The translations under genes and the position numbers were made by a program. Under the pieces are notes generated by a model, which was given only the letters and a program-made list of their open reading frames with translations, was not told the origin of the DNA and did no database searches. A DNA stretch of 45,244 nt from Planctomycetota bacterium (GTDB lineage Bacteria > Planctomycetota > Phycisphaerae > Sedimentisphaerales > Anaerobacaceae), in NCBI GenBank assembly GCA_013349615.1, contig DUZJ01000023.1, forward strand, positions 1-45,244, given 5' to 3'. Below are positions 32,702 to 40,335 of this stretch, in pieces; the stretch's first letter is position 1, and each line of letters begins with the position of its first letter.

Positions 32702-33115
32702 ATGGACAGCGCCAATTTGATATTAACCGAACCCGCATCACTTCCTGCGCTGCTGAGGAGTTTAGACCCCGCACCTACTTCGAGAGGCAATCATGTAGTA
32801 AACTTTGATATTAGTTCGGTTCGCGGGGATTTTTCCCAAAGTAGGTGCAGGGTAAAACAGAAAAAAGAACAAGCTGCCAAGGATTTTGAATCAGTTTTAC
32901 TCGGTAAGCTGCTGGACGAAATGAAAAATTCCATCGGCGACTGGGGCTTTGAGGAAGATGGGGCTTCCAAACAGATTGAGGGAATATTCTGGCTGTACCT
33001 GGCCCGTCATCTGGCAAACAATGGCGGCCTGGGACTCTGGAAGGACATTTACCAAACTTTAACTAATCCGGACCAGACAGACAAAACGACGAAGTCGCTG
33101 GATAAGACCGTATGA
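32702..33115 (+). CDS. flgJ: Rod-binding protein FlgJ (N-domain only)
   Basis: A 137-residue protein. Residues about 52-120 are the FlgJ rod-binding domain (QAAKDFESVLLGKLLDEMKNSI, then IFWLYLARHLANNGGLGLW). No muramidase domain is present, as in many bacteria. Residues 22-51 are coded by repeat A5, in frame. Without it the protein would be about 108 residues. It overlaps flgN by 4 bases (ATGA). Confidence 0.82.
   Translation: MDSANLILTEPASLPALLRSLDPAPTSRGNHVVNFDISSVRGDFSQSRCRVKQKKEQAAKDFESVLLGKLLDEMKNSIGDWGFEEDGASKQIEGIFWLYLARHLANNGGLGLWKDIYQTLTNPDQTDKTTKSLDKTV
32767..32852. repeat. Repeat A5 inside flgJ
   Basis: Left arm CCCCGCACCTACTTCG (32767-32782), right arm CAAAGTAGGTGCAGGG (32837-32852), two mismatches between the arms. 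It is read in frame through the whole element. Confidence 0.8.
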
Positions 33116-33633
33116 AAACAACAGCAATCAAAATAGAAGAAAAAGTCGACGAGCTGCTGGTTATTCTCGACGAAGATATCGAGCATATACAGCAGAATCT
33201 ATCGCGGCTAAACGAGCTGCGCAGCCTGGTTATCAAGCACGACGACGTCGCTCTGAGCAAATTACTCGAGCACATCCAGGCCGAGTCGGACAGAAACATT
33301 AGCCACGAATTAAAAAGGCATTCGGTACGAAAAGAATTGGCGAATGCCAGCGGGATTGATATCGAACAAATGACCCTGTCTACACTCGAAGCCAGCCTGC
33401 CAAAAGAAAAACAAGAACAGGTGGCCAGGAGGAAATCAAAACTAACATCATTGATTAAAGAGCTTAAGAAAGAACATTTGAGTACGGCGCTGCTTTTGTC
33501 AGACTGTGCCAGATTTAACAGAATGCTTTTGAAAAACGTCTTCAATCTTGGGAATACGGGAACAGTCTACTACGGTTCCAATGGTGCAGCCAGAGAGCAG
33601 CCTGATATGGCCTTTGTTAATCTGAAGTTTTGA
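33112..33633 (+). CDS. flgN: FlgN-like chaperone for hook-associated proteins
   Basis: A 173-residue, mostly helical protein of the FlgN type: an N-terminal helix with acidic residues (VDELLVILDEDIEHIQQNLSRLNELRSLVI), long charged helices, and a C-terminal helix (LLLSDCARFNRMLLKNVFNL) ending in GNTGTVYYGSNG, which resembles FlgN C-termini (Y..G). It binds FlgK and FlgL for export; both genes follow. Its start overlaps flgJ. Confidence 0.8.
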   Translation: MKTTAIKIEEKVDELLVILDEDIEHIQQNLSRLNELRSLVIKHDDVALSKLLEHIQAESDRNISHELKRHSVRKELANASGIDIEQMTLSTLEASLPKEKQEQVARRKSKLTSLIKELKKEHLSTALLLSDCARFNRMLLKNVFNLGNTGTVYYGSNGAAREQPDMAFVNLKF

Positions 33634-33667
33634 ACGAAATACTGTAAATGGGAAGGGTACGAGCAGT

Positions 33668-33718
33668 CCGTCATTGCCGGTACGGGCGGTTCGCGAACCG
33701 CCCCTACGGCAATGCCGG
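33668..33718. repeat. Element B2 nested in J, upstream of flgK
   Basis: B2 (33680-33707, centre GGGCGGTTCGCGAACCGCCC) is flanked by TCATTGCCG and GGCAATGCCGG. The outer arms equal those of J at 18104-18127, where only a few bases separate them. B2 thus looks like an insertion in the loop of J. It ends about 15 bases before the flgK start. Confidence 0.7.
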
Positions 33719-33733
33719 AAACGGAGTGCAAAA

Positions 33734-35713
33734 ATGGATAGTTTCTCCATAGGTCTCAGCGGCTTTGAAGCGGCGCAGAAGGCCCTTGATACAATCGGCA
33801 ACAATATTGCCAATGCGGCAACCGAGGGCTACCACCGCCAGAGAATAAATCTGACTCCAGCATACTCGTCGCAAGTTGGCTCGCTTCAAGTGGGGGGAGG
33901 CGTCGATGTTGCCGGCGTCACGAGAATGGTCGACCACTATTTGGAGCAGGAGCTGCTCCGACAGCAGTCGTCATTAGGCCAGGTCTCGCAGGAATTCTCT
34001 AAGCTGCGCACAGTCGAGAGTGCATTCAGAGAGCTTTCAGCCGGGGGCGGCTTGAGCACGGTTATAGACGATTTTTTCAACGCCTTACAAGACCTTAGCG
34101 CTCATCCAACAGAGATAATTTATCAAAGCCAGGCTGTAACCGCAGCAGAAACTTTAACTTATCGATTCAGAACATTAGGTGAATTTCTGACCACCCTGGA
34201 AACCCAGATTAGGTTGGAAGCTGAAAATACCGTCGAGCAGATTAATTTGCTGATAAACAGAATAGCAGAGCTAAATGGTGACATAGGAAAGATAGAAATA
34301 ACCGGGGGGCAGGCCAACAACTTATGTGACCAAAGGGACCAGAGCATAACAGAACTGTCTGAATTGATTAATATCGAGACTCAGAACAAAGAATATGGTG
34401 TGGTTGATGTCAGTGCTGCGGAAATACCCATGGTAACAAGCACCTCTGCCAGCGGATTTGATGTGGGTTTAAATGAAGATGGCGGGCTGGGTATTTCCAT
34501 CGCAGGGCTGACCGATTATAATATAGCCGTCGAGGGCGGCGAGCTCGGCGGATTATTGTCGCTAAGAAACACACTTGTCTCTGATGTTCACGACGACCTG
34601 AACGATTTAGCAAGCGCGATAATCCAACAGATAAATCAATACCATGTGCAGGGAGCAGGTTCGGAAGGCTCGTTTACCCAACTTGCCGGCTGGGCGAATA
34701 CAAGTGGAGATTTGTCCGATTTCAGTACGGTATCCGCCGGCTATGTGAACATCAGGGTCACCAATACCAGCAGTGGTGCGGCGGTGCGGACTGCGATTCC
34801 CGTCTTACAGGATGCTTCGTCTGATACATTGGCCGAGATAGCCGGCTTTATTGATGGGGCCGGTGTTGCCAATGTGAGCGCTACCGTAAATTCTTCGAAC
34901 CAGTTGACCATCACAGCCGACGCGGGCTATAAATTCGATTTTCTCCCCTGTGTCTTATCTGCACCTACGGACAGTACTCTTACCGGGGCATCGCCGCCAA
35001 CTATATCGGTATCCGGAATTTACACTGGCACAGCTAACGACACTTTCTCCTTTACGGTATCAGGAGCCGGTTCGGTAGGCAACGGCAGCCTGACGCTTGA
35101 AGTGAAGGACGACAGCGGTGCCGGAGATGTGATTGCCACTCTTAACATTGGTTCCGGTTATGACGCCACGCCGCTCGATATCGGCAACGGGATTAAAATA
35201 TCTCTCAGCACCGGCGGTGATTTCGGTGCAGGGGACAACTTCGATGTCGATGCGTTCGCAGACACCGATACTGCAGAACTGCTTTCAGCGGTTGGAATCA
35301 ACACGTTTTTTTCCGGCAGCAGCGCTTCTGATATAGCAGTTTGCCCGCGTTTATCCGCTACACCCGGGCGAATAGCGACATCTTTAGGGCCGGATTGTAC
35401 CGATAACGCCAATGCCTTGCGAATGGCAGGCTTGAAGGACCAGGCGCTAAGCAGTCTGAACAGTCTGACACCCGGAGAGTTTTATCGCCGGCTGGTTTCA
35501 AACACAGGCCAACAAATTTCCATTAAACAAATACGAGAGGACAACATCGAGCTTATAATCCAAAACCTTGCCAATCAGAAAAGCGACATAAGCGACGTCA
35601 ACATCAACGAGGAAGCAGCCCAAATGTTGGTCTTCGAACAAATGTACCACGCAATGGCGAAATATATGAGCGCAGTTCAGTCCACGATATCAAACCTTAT
35701 GGACATAATGTAA
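33734..35713 (+). CDS. flgK: Hook-associated protein 1, FlgK
   Basis: About 659 residues from the ATG at 33734 (CGGAG upstream); an in-frame TTG at 33674 would run through a palindrome and is rejected. The N-terminal axial motif SIGLSGFEAAQKALDTIGNNIANAATEGYHRQRINL and the FlgK block ANNLCDQRDQSITELSELI are present; the C-terminal helix (INEEAAQMLVFEQMYHAMAKYMSAVQSTISNLMDIM) completes it. The central domain (about 330-530) is variable and Gly/Ser/Thr-rich. It forms the first hook-filament junction ring. Confidence 0.95.
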   Translation: MDSFSIGLSGFEAAQKALDTIGNNIANAATEGYHRQRINLTPAYSSQVGSLQVGGGVDVAGVTRMVDHYLEQELLRQQSSLGQVSQEFSKLRTVESAFRELSAGGGLSTVIDDFFNALQDLSAHPTEIIYQSQAVTAAETLTYRFRTLGEFLTTLETQIRLEAENTVEQINLLINRIAELNGDIGKIEITGGQANNLCDQRDQSITELSELINIETQNKEYGVVDVSAAEIPMVTSTSASGFDVGLNEDGGLGISIAGLTDYNIAVEGGELGGLLSLRNTLVSDVHDDLNDLASAIIQQINQYHVQGAGSEGSFTQLAGWANTSGDLSDFSTVSAGYVNIRVTNTSSGAAVRTAIPVLQDASSDTLAEIAGFIDGAGVANVSATVNSSNQLTITADAGYKFDFLPCVLSAPTDSTLTGASPPTISVSGIYTGTANDTFSFTVSGAGSVGNGSLTLEVKDDSGAGDVIATLNIGSGYDATPLDIGNGIKISLSTGGDFGAGDNFDVDAFADTDTAELLSAVGINTFFSGSSASDIAVCPRLSATPGRIATSLGPDCTDNANALRMAGLKDQALSSLNSLTPGEFYRRLVSNTGQQISIKQIREDNIELIIQNLANQKSDISDVNINEEAAQMLVFEQMYHAMAKYMSAVQSTISNLMDIM

Positions 35714-35740
35714 AGAGCAGGATTTGATTGAGAGGTTTCA

Positions 35741-37246
35741 ATGAGCGGAACATTAGGCAATACTTATAATAATATTAGCTTTGCACTGAATTTGCACTCC
35801 GAGGTAATGGCCCGCCTGCAGGAACAAGTATCTACCGGCGCCCGGATAAATCGAGCCTCTGACAGCCCATCTGCGGCATACCGGATTTTAGGGCTGAACT
35901 CCGAGGAAAGATTACTGGATAATTACATAGAAAACCTTTCGGATGTCATCAGCACTGTGGAGCTTTCCTCGAACATAATTGCGGATATGTTATCAGGGTT
36001 AACAGGTTCTCAGGGTGTGAAAACACGTCTAACTCAAATTACCAGCGGCACCTACAGCGCAGAGGGCAGAAAAAATACCGCAGAGGGAATCGACGAACAA
36101 TTGGAGCAGATGCTTATGCTGGCCAATACCAAACGTATAGGCCAATACCTGTTTGGCGGCAGTAATACGAGCTCTGCACCCTATGTAGCAACACGTGATG
36201 GTAATGGAAAAATCACCAAAGTAACTTACAACGGCAGCCTTGTGGGCCGAGATATAGAGGTGGCTCCAGGTGTAGAATCATCAGCTCTTTATGTAGGCGA
36301 TAATATCTTTCGCTCGAATGACCGCGGTACTCCGCAATTTATTCTCGGCAATACCGGCGTTACAGCCGGCACAGGGACATCGAGTGTTACGGGTTTTACC
36401 TGGCTGACCGTGGCCGACGCCGTTAACGAGAAGCAAACCATTACAATCACGGGAGGGCCGCCTACGTCCGGCCAAATTAACATAGCTTTTGGCGCCGCCG
36501 ATGTTGAAGTTGACTTTGATGCCGATGCCGCAACCGTTCAGGCTGCACTGGAAGGTTTGGGCACCATCGGAGCAGGCAACGTAAGCTGCAGCGGTACTTC
36601 TTTTACCGACACCGATGGCATTACCATTGAATTTACCGGTGCACTGGAACTAACCAATGTCGAAGAGATGGTAGTTAGTAACAGTATAATTGATCCGTTA
36701 GATGCCGGAGCGCCGGCGATTTCAACAGACACCGATGGAGGCAAGCAACTTTCCATTGACGGCGGAACTGCCGTTGGTATTCCCATCGGCGATAAGACCA
36801 ACGTGGCTATAACAAATCCCGACGGACAAGTCCTGTATGTTAACGCCGCAGGAATAATCAATGTCGGTGTTGAGCTGGTAGCGGTACCCGGGACTCATGA
36901 TATATTCAACACACTTATTACTATTCGGGACCTGCTGAAAAATGAAAAAGGACATACCGATGTTCAATCACGGGAACTGCTGAATAATTCATTTGACTCT
37001 CTGAACGAGCTATCTAACCTTTTAGCTCAAACTCAAGCTACCGTAGGGTCAAGAATAAACTTTCTGGACACTCTCGAGGACAATCTAACGAATATGAAGT
37101 ACAACACTGAGGACGAAACGACACGCCTGGAGGAAGCCGATATCGCCCAACTTGCGATTGACCTCTCTCGCCGTGAGGTCCTGTACCAAATGTCGTTGGC
37201 GATGGCTGCAAAACTTATGTCTATGTCCCTGCTGGATTTCCTCTGA
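35741..37246 (+). CDS. flgL: Hook-associated protein 3, FlgL
   Basis: A 501-residue protein with flagellin-like ends: LQEQVSTGARINRASDSPSAAYRILGLNSEERLLDNY at the N-terminus and ETTRLEEADIAQLAIDLSRREVLYQMSLAMAAKLMSMSLLDFL at the C-terminus. The centre (about 180-400) is a beta-rich variable insert, making it longer than the 300-residue enterobacterial form. GAGAGG precedes the ATG. It is the second junction protein. Confidence 0.93.
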   Translation: MSGTLGNTYNNISFALNLHSEVMARLQEQVSTGARINRASDSPSAAYRILGLNSEERLLDNYIENLSDVISTVELSSNIIADMLSGLTGSQGVKTRLTQITSGTYSAEGRKNTAEGIDEQLEQMLMLANTKRIGQYLFGGSNTSSAPYVATRDGNGKITKVTYNGSLVGRDIEVAPGVESSALYVGDNIFRSNDRGTPQFILGNTGVTAGTGTSSVTGFTWLTVADAVNEKQTITITGGPPTSGQINIAFGAADVEVDFDADAATVQAALEGLGTIGAGNVSCSGTSFTDTDGITIEFTGALELTNVEEMVVSNSIIDPLDAGAPAISTDTDGGKQLSIDGGTAVGIPIGDKTNVAITNPDGQVLYVNAAGIINVGVELVAVPGTHDIFNTLITIRDLLKNEKGHTDVQSRELLNNSFDSLNELSNLLAQTQATVGSRINFLDTLEDNLTNMKYNTEDETTRLEEADIAQLAIDLSRREVLYQMSLAMAAKLMSMSLLDFL

Positions 37247-37559
37247 CCGACGTCAGGGGCAATCCTCCCTGGTTGACCTGGGCAGGCACGCAGGCCTGCC
37301 CCTGCGGGTCTGATGGCTCCTGAGAACAACGGTTAAAAAACAAAGGATGATTCTTAGGAAGACAAATATGTTTGATATTCATACAAATTGTGCGTCTGGA
37401 ACCGCAGAATTTCCCGTGGATATCCGTCTTTTGGTTAACGGCACGGGATTTGCACGATGATTACTATATGGCTATTAGGCCAGAGGTGTATAAATATATC
37501 CTGGGGCTCCAACCACAAAATAGTGGGTTTGAGAGCCGCATAAATATGGAGCAAAGCAG
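37247..37559. other. Gap between flgL and the glycosyltransferase gene
   Basis: 37280-37305 (GGGCAGGCACGCAGGCCTGC, CCCTGC) is a partial E element. A 30-codon ORF at 37368-37460 (MFDIHTNCASGTAEFPVDIR and ten more residues) has AGGA eight bases upstream and ends in ATGA; I cannot tell whether it is expressed. No csrA or fliW, often found here, is visible. Confidence 0.4.
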
Positions 37560-39071
37560 ATGACAGTGGCAACGAAATCGAATCCTTACCAGAGGAGTTT
37601 GGAATTAGCCGAAGACGGCGATTATCCGGAAGCTCTCGCTCGTGCTCAAGAACATCTTCGTACAGAACCGGAGGATGTGCAGGCGCTGAACGACGCAGGA
37701 GCAATTCTGTATTGCCTGGGCCGCCCCGATGAAGCCATCGACCATTTTGTCAAAGCCAGGAGTTTGCAGGGCGGCTCCGCCGAGATATTGCGGAACCTGG
37801 TAGAAGCATATCTTGCAGTCGGCCGAGCAAACGAAGTTATACAGCTTTTTGATGATATGGAGCAGATGGGCATATTGAAAACGGACATACTTAACAGAAT
37901 CGGCAACCTACTACTGGATCAGGATAATAAGGGCGGCGCCATCGAAATTCTGCAAAAGTCACTCCAAATCGCGCCCGAACAGAAAATCCTCGAACCGATG
38001 ATAGAAGTAATCCGTTCTAAAATGCCGAAGGTGGCTTTTTTCTGCGGCGGCGATGGAGAGGCTCTTAACGAAATTACCAAATTTATAAAACGGCGCTTTG
38101 AAGTACACCTTTTTGAGAAACAGACAGAAAAAGAACTGTATGAATCGATGAAGTCCAGCGACATCTGCTGGTTTGAGCAGTGTGCCAATCTCGCGGTAAC
38201 AGCCTCGAAGCTGCCGAAAGTTTGCAAAATCATTTACAGACTGCAGCACCACGAAGCCTATAAGCAGTGGCCCAAAGAAATTAACTGGGCCAATATCGAC
38301 GTCCTTGTTTGTACGGGCGGTTCGCGAACCGCCCCTACTGGCAACAGCTTTTTCAGGGACGCTTTTACCCAAACGGCCCCTGAGCTCGATGAGTCAACGT
38401 CGATAGTTACTGTCCCCAACGGTGTAAATCTCGAAAAATTTGCATTTACAAATCGCCGGCGCGGCAAAAACATTGCTTTTTTGGGCAATCTGAGGATGGT
38501 AACGAATCCGGCCTTCGTCCTGCAGTGTATGCAAAAGCTGCACTACATCGACCCAGAGTACCGTTTGTTCTTTGGCGGACAATTTGAGGATGCGGCTCTC
38601 GAACAATATCTAAGGTATATCGTTGATGCTCTTGGGCTTCGTGATGTAGTGTTCTTTGACGGCGGCGCCGAAGATGTGAGCTGCTGGCTTGAGGACAAAC
38701 ACTACATCGTTTCCACCGGTATTATTGAAGGCGATGGTATGGGGCTGCTGGAAGGTATGGCTTGCGGCCTGAAACCGGTTATCCATAACTTCCCAGGTGC
38801 CCAGCGGGCCTTTCCTCAACGATTCCTGTTTAACATCTCCGAAGAATTCTGCGAGCAGATTCTTTCCGATAACTACGAACCACAATGGTATCGCAGATTT
38901 GTTGAGGAAAACTATCCGCTGGAAAACCAGTTGATAAATATCAACGACATTTTCACAAAGCTTGAACCTGAAAGCGTGACCGGCGAATCCTGGTCCGCAT
39001 CGCAGTCCCAGGCCCGACACCTCTCGGTGGATGCAGAACACAGGATACCAGTCATGAGCGTTCAGTCATAA
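37560..39071 (+). CDS. TPR-glycosyltransferase fusion
   Basis: A 503-residue protein. Residues about 10-145 are TPR helices (LELAEDGDYPEALARAQEHL, AGAILYCLGRPDEAIDHFVKARSL). Residues about 155-470 have the layout of a GT-B (GT4-like) glycosyltransferase: KVAFFCGGDG, TVPNGVNLEKF, KNIAFLGNLRM, and the donor-site region STGIIEGDGMGLLEGMACGLKPV. Position between flgL and fliD suggests modification of filament proteins, which is inference. Residues 251-260 (TGGSRTAPTG) come from palindrome B3, between the strand DVLVC and the helix NSFFRDAF. GGAG precedes the ATG. Confidence 0.82.
   Translation: MTVATKSNPYQRSLELAEDGDYPEALARAQEHLRTEPEDVQALNDAGAILYCLGRPDEAIDHFVKARSLQGGSAEILRNLVEAYLAVGRANEVIQLFDDMEQMGILKTDILNRIGNLLLDQDNKGGAIEILQKSLQIAPEQKILEPMIEVIRSKMPKVAFFCGGDGEALNEITKFIKRRFEVHLFEKQTEKELYESMKSSDICWFEQCANLAVTASKLPKVCKIIYRLQHHEAYKQWPKEINWANIDVLVCTGGSRTAPTGNSFFRDAFTQTAPELDESTSIVTVPNGVNLEKFAFTNRRRGKNIAFLGNLRMVTNPAFVLQCMQKLHYIDPEYRLFFGGQFEDAALEQYLRYIVDALGLRDVVFFDGGAEDVSCWLEDKHYIVSTGIIEGDGMGLLEGMACGLKPVIHNFPGAQRAFPQRFLFNISEEFCEQILSDNYEPQWYRRFVEENYPLENQLININDIFTKLEPESVTGESWSASQSQARHLSVDAEHRIPVMSVQS
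38311..38338. repeat. Element B3 inside the glycosyltransferase gene
   Basis: The same 28-bp palindrome as B1 and B2, centre GGGCGGTTCGCGAACCGCCC. In frame in the middle of the catalytic fold. Confidence 0.85.
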
Positions 39072-39188
39072 ATCAATGAGTGTAAAGTGTCAAGTCAGAG
39101 GCGAAGGTCAAGTGTAAAAAAAGGGTTTTAATTCGGCGATTGAATTACTCGAAAGAGCAGACTAAATACCTGAAGGAAAAGAACTGAT

Positions 39189-39830
39189 ATGGAGCAAACA
39201 GAAGGCGATACCAGCCAACAGCACGATTCAACTCAGCATTACGAAGTTCTTCAGGAACTTGGCGACTGTTACACCTCCGTCGGAAACTACGAAGAGGCAC
39301 AACACTACTATGGCAAGGCAGCCGTTTTAGGCCCTGATGAGCCAGGCCCTTATGTTGGGCTCGGGGCAGTTGCCCTGCAAAAGAATCTTCTTGATGACGC
39401 TGAAACAGCCTTCAGGGTAGCCTGTCGGCTGGACGCCAATTGCGCCAGGGCCTATGCCGGACTCGCTATGGTCGCACAGCAAAGGGCCAACTACAAGCTG
39501 GCCTTTGAGATGTATCTTAAATGCCTCGAGCTGGACACCGACTCTCCTTTAGCTCTTTTGGGACTCTTTCAAACTTCCTGCCAGATGGGCTCATTCGCCA
39601 AGGTCACCCACTATCTGGAGTTGTATTTGAATATGCACCCGGACGATGCCTCCGTTATGTTCCCTCTGGCGGCGTTGTATATGAAAGATGGCAGGCTTGA
39701 GCAGTCCAAAAAAATCCTCCTGGACCTGTTAATCCTGGACCGGGACAACCAGGATGCAGCTAATCTGCTGGAAGAAGTCGAACACGGTTTGGCCCAGGAA
39801 AAAACCCGCACCTACTTTGAGAAACAATAA
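39189..39830 (+). CDS. TPR protein of the flagellar cluster
   Basis: A 213-residue cytoplasmic protein with about five TPR units (YEVLQELGDCYTSVGNYEEAQHYYGKAAVL, PYVGLGAVALQKNLLDDAETAF, AYAGLAMVAQQRANYKLAFEMYLKCLEL and so on). Its last eight residues (TRTYFEKQ) and stop codon are coded by repeat A2, like the C-terminus of the small ORF before flhA. Probably a partner of the preceding TPR-glycosyltransferase; not proven. Confidence 0.78.
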   Translation: MEQTEGDTSQQHDSTQHYEVLQELGDCYTSVGNYEEAQHYYGKAAVLGPDEPGPYVGLGAVALQKNLLDDAETAFRVACRLDANCARAYAGLAMVAQQRANYKLAFEMYLKCLELDTDSPLALLGLFQTSCQMGSFAKVTHYLELYLNMHPDDASVMFPLAALYMKDGRLEQSKKILLDLLILDRDNQDAANLLEEVEHGLAQEKTRTYFEKQ

Positions 39831-39903
39831 CCGCAATAATATCAAAGTAATTGAGGTGCTGGATAAAAACTTATGAAAACAAAGACAAGCAAAGTAGGTG
39901 CGG
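39805..39903 (+). repeat. Repeat A2: stop/start cassette between two genes
   Basis: Arms CCGCACCTACTTTG (39806-39819) and CAAAGTAGGTGCGG (39890-39903). It supplies RTYFEKQ-stop to the TPR gene, GAGGTG (39853-39858), and the ATG at 39873 with MKTKTSKVGA. It differs from A1 at about seven of 99 positions. Confidence 0.85.
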
Positions 39904-40205
39904 AGCTGGATGAGCTGCAAACTCTGTTGGAAAAGCAGATAGAGCTGGCGCGGCAGGGCAACGCGGCCGGCAGACGGATTGAGGTTTTGAGCAAGCAAGT
40001 CGATTCTCTCACAGGCAAAATCGTACGGTCAGGAATTCTTGAATCAACAGAATTTGTAAATCGACGCCGAGCTTTAAAGAAACTATACGACACACTACGC
40101 CTGGGGCTCACAGCTCAGAAAGCCGACGTTTCAGAGAAGATAAGTCAAGTTCGAAAAGGCAAAAAAACCGTACAGACTTACCGCGAGTCTATCAGTCTAC
40201 TTTGA
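39873..40205 (+). CDS. Small coiled-coil protein, possible FliT-like chaperone
   Basis: A 110-residue, nearly all-helical protein (ELDELQTLLEKQIELARQG, RIEVLSKQVDSLTGKIV, LKKLYDTLRLGLTAQKADV). Place just before fliD and size fit a FliT-like FliD chaperone, but no signature confirms this. The start and first ten residues come from repeat A2. Confidence 0.55.
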   Translation: MKTKTSKVGAELDELQTLLEKQIELARQGNAAGRRIEVLSKQVDSLTGKIVRSGILESTEFVNRRRALKKLYDTLRLGLTAQKADVSEKISQVRKGKKTVQTYRESISLL

Positions 40206-40248
40206 TTGTCAGTTAAGTGAACTTCTCTTTTGCCGAAAATAGAGTCTG

Positions 40249-40276
40249 GTAGGGGCGGTTCGCGAACCGCCCGTAC
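40249..40276. repeat. Element B4 upstream of fliD
   Basis: The B palindrome in the opposite orientation (GTAGGGGCGG at the left, GCCCGTAC at the right). It lies in the 130-base gap before fliD. Confidence 0.8.
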
Positions 40277-40335
40277 TTGTAATGTATGTTCGCAGACCTT
40301 TGTAAGACCGTTAGAGAGCAAAAAGGCAGACAAAA

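Noticed and set aside
33674..33733. Upstream TTG extension of flgK
   Set aside because: The 20 extra codons come from the B2 palindrome; the ATG at 33734 has a ribosome site and begins the conserved FlgK N-terminus.
39120..39165. Fragment reading like a TPR helix (AIELLERAD) before the TPR gene
   Set aside because: Only about a dozen codons without a start; too short to call a pseudogene.
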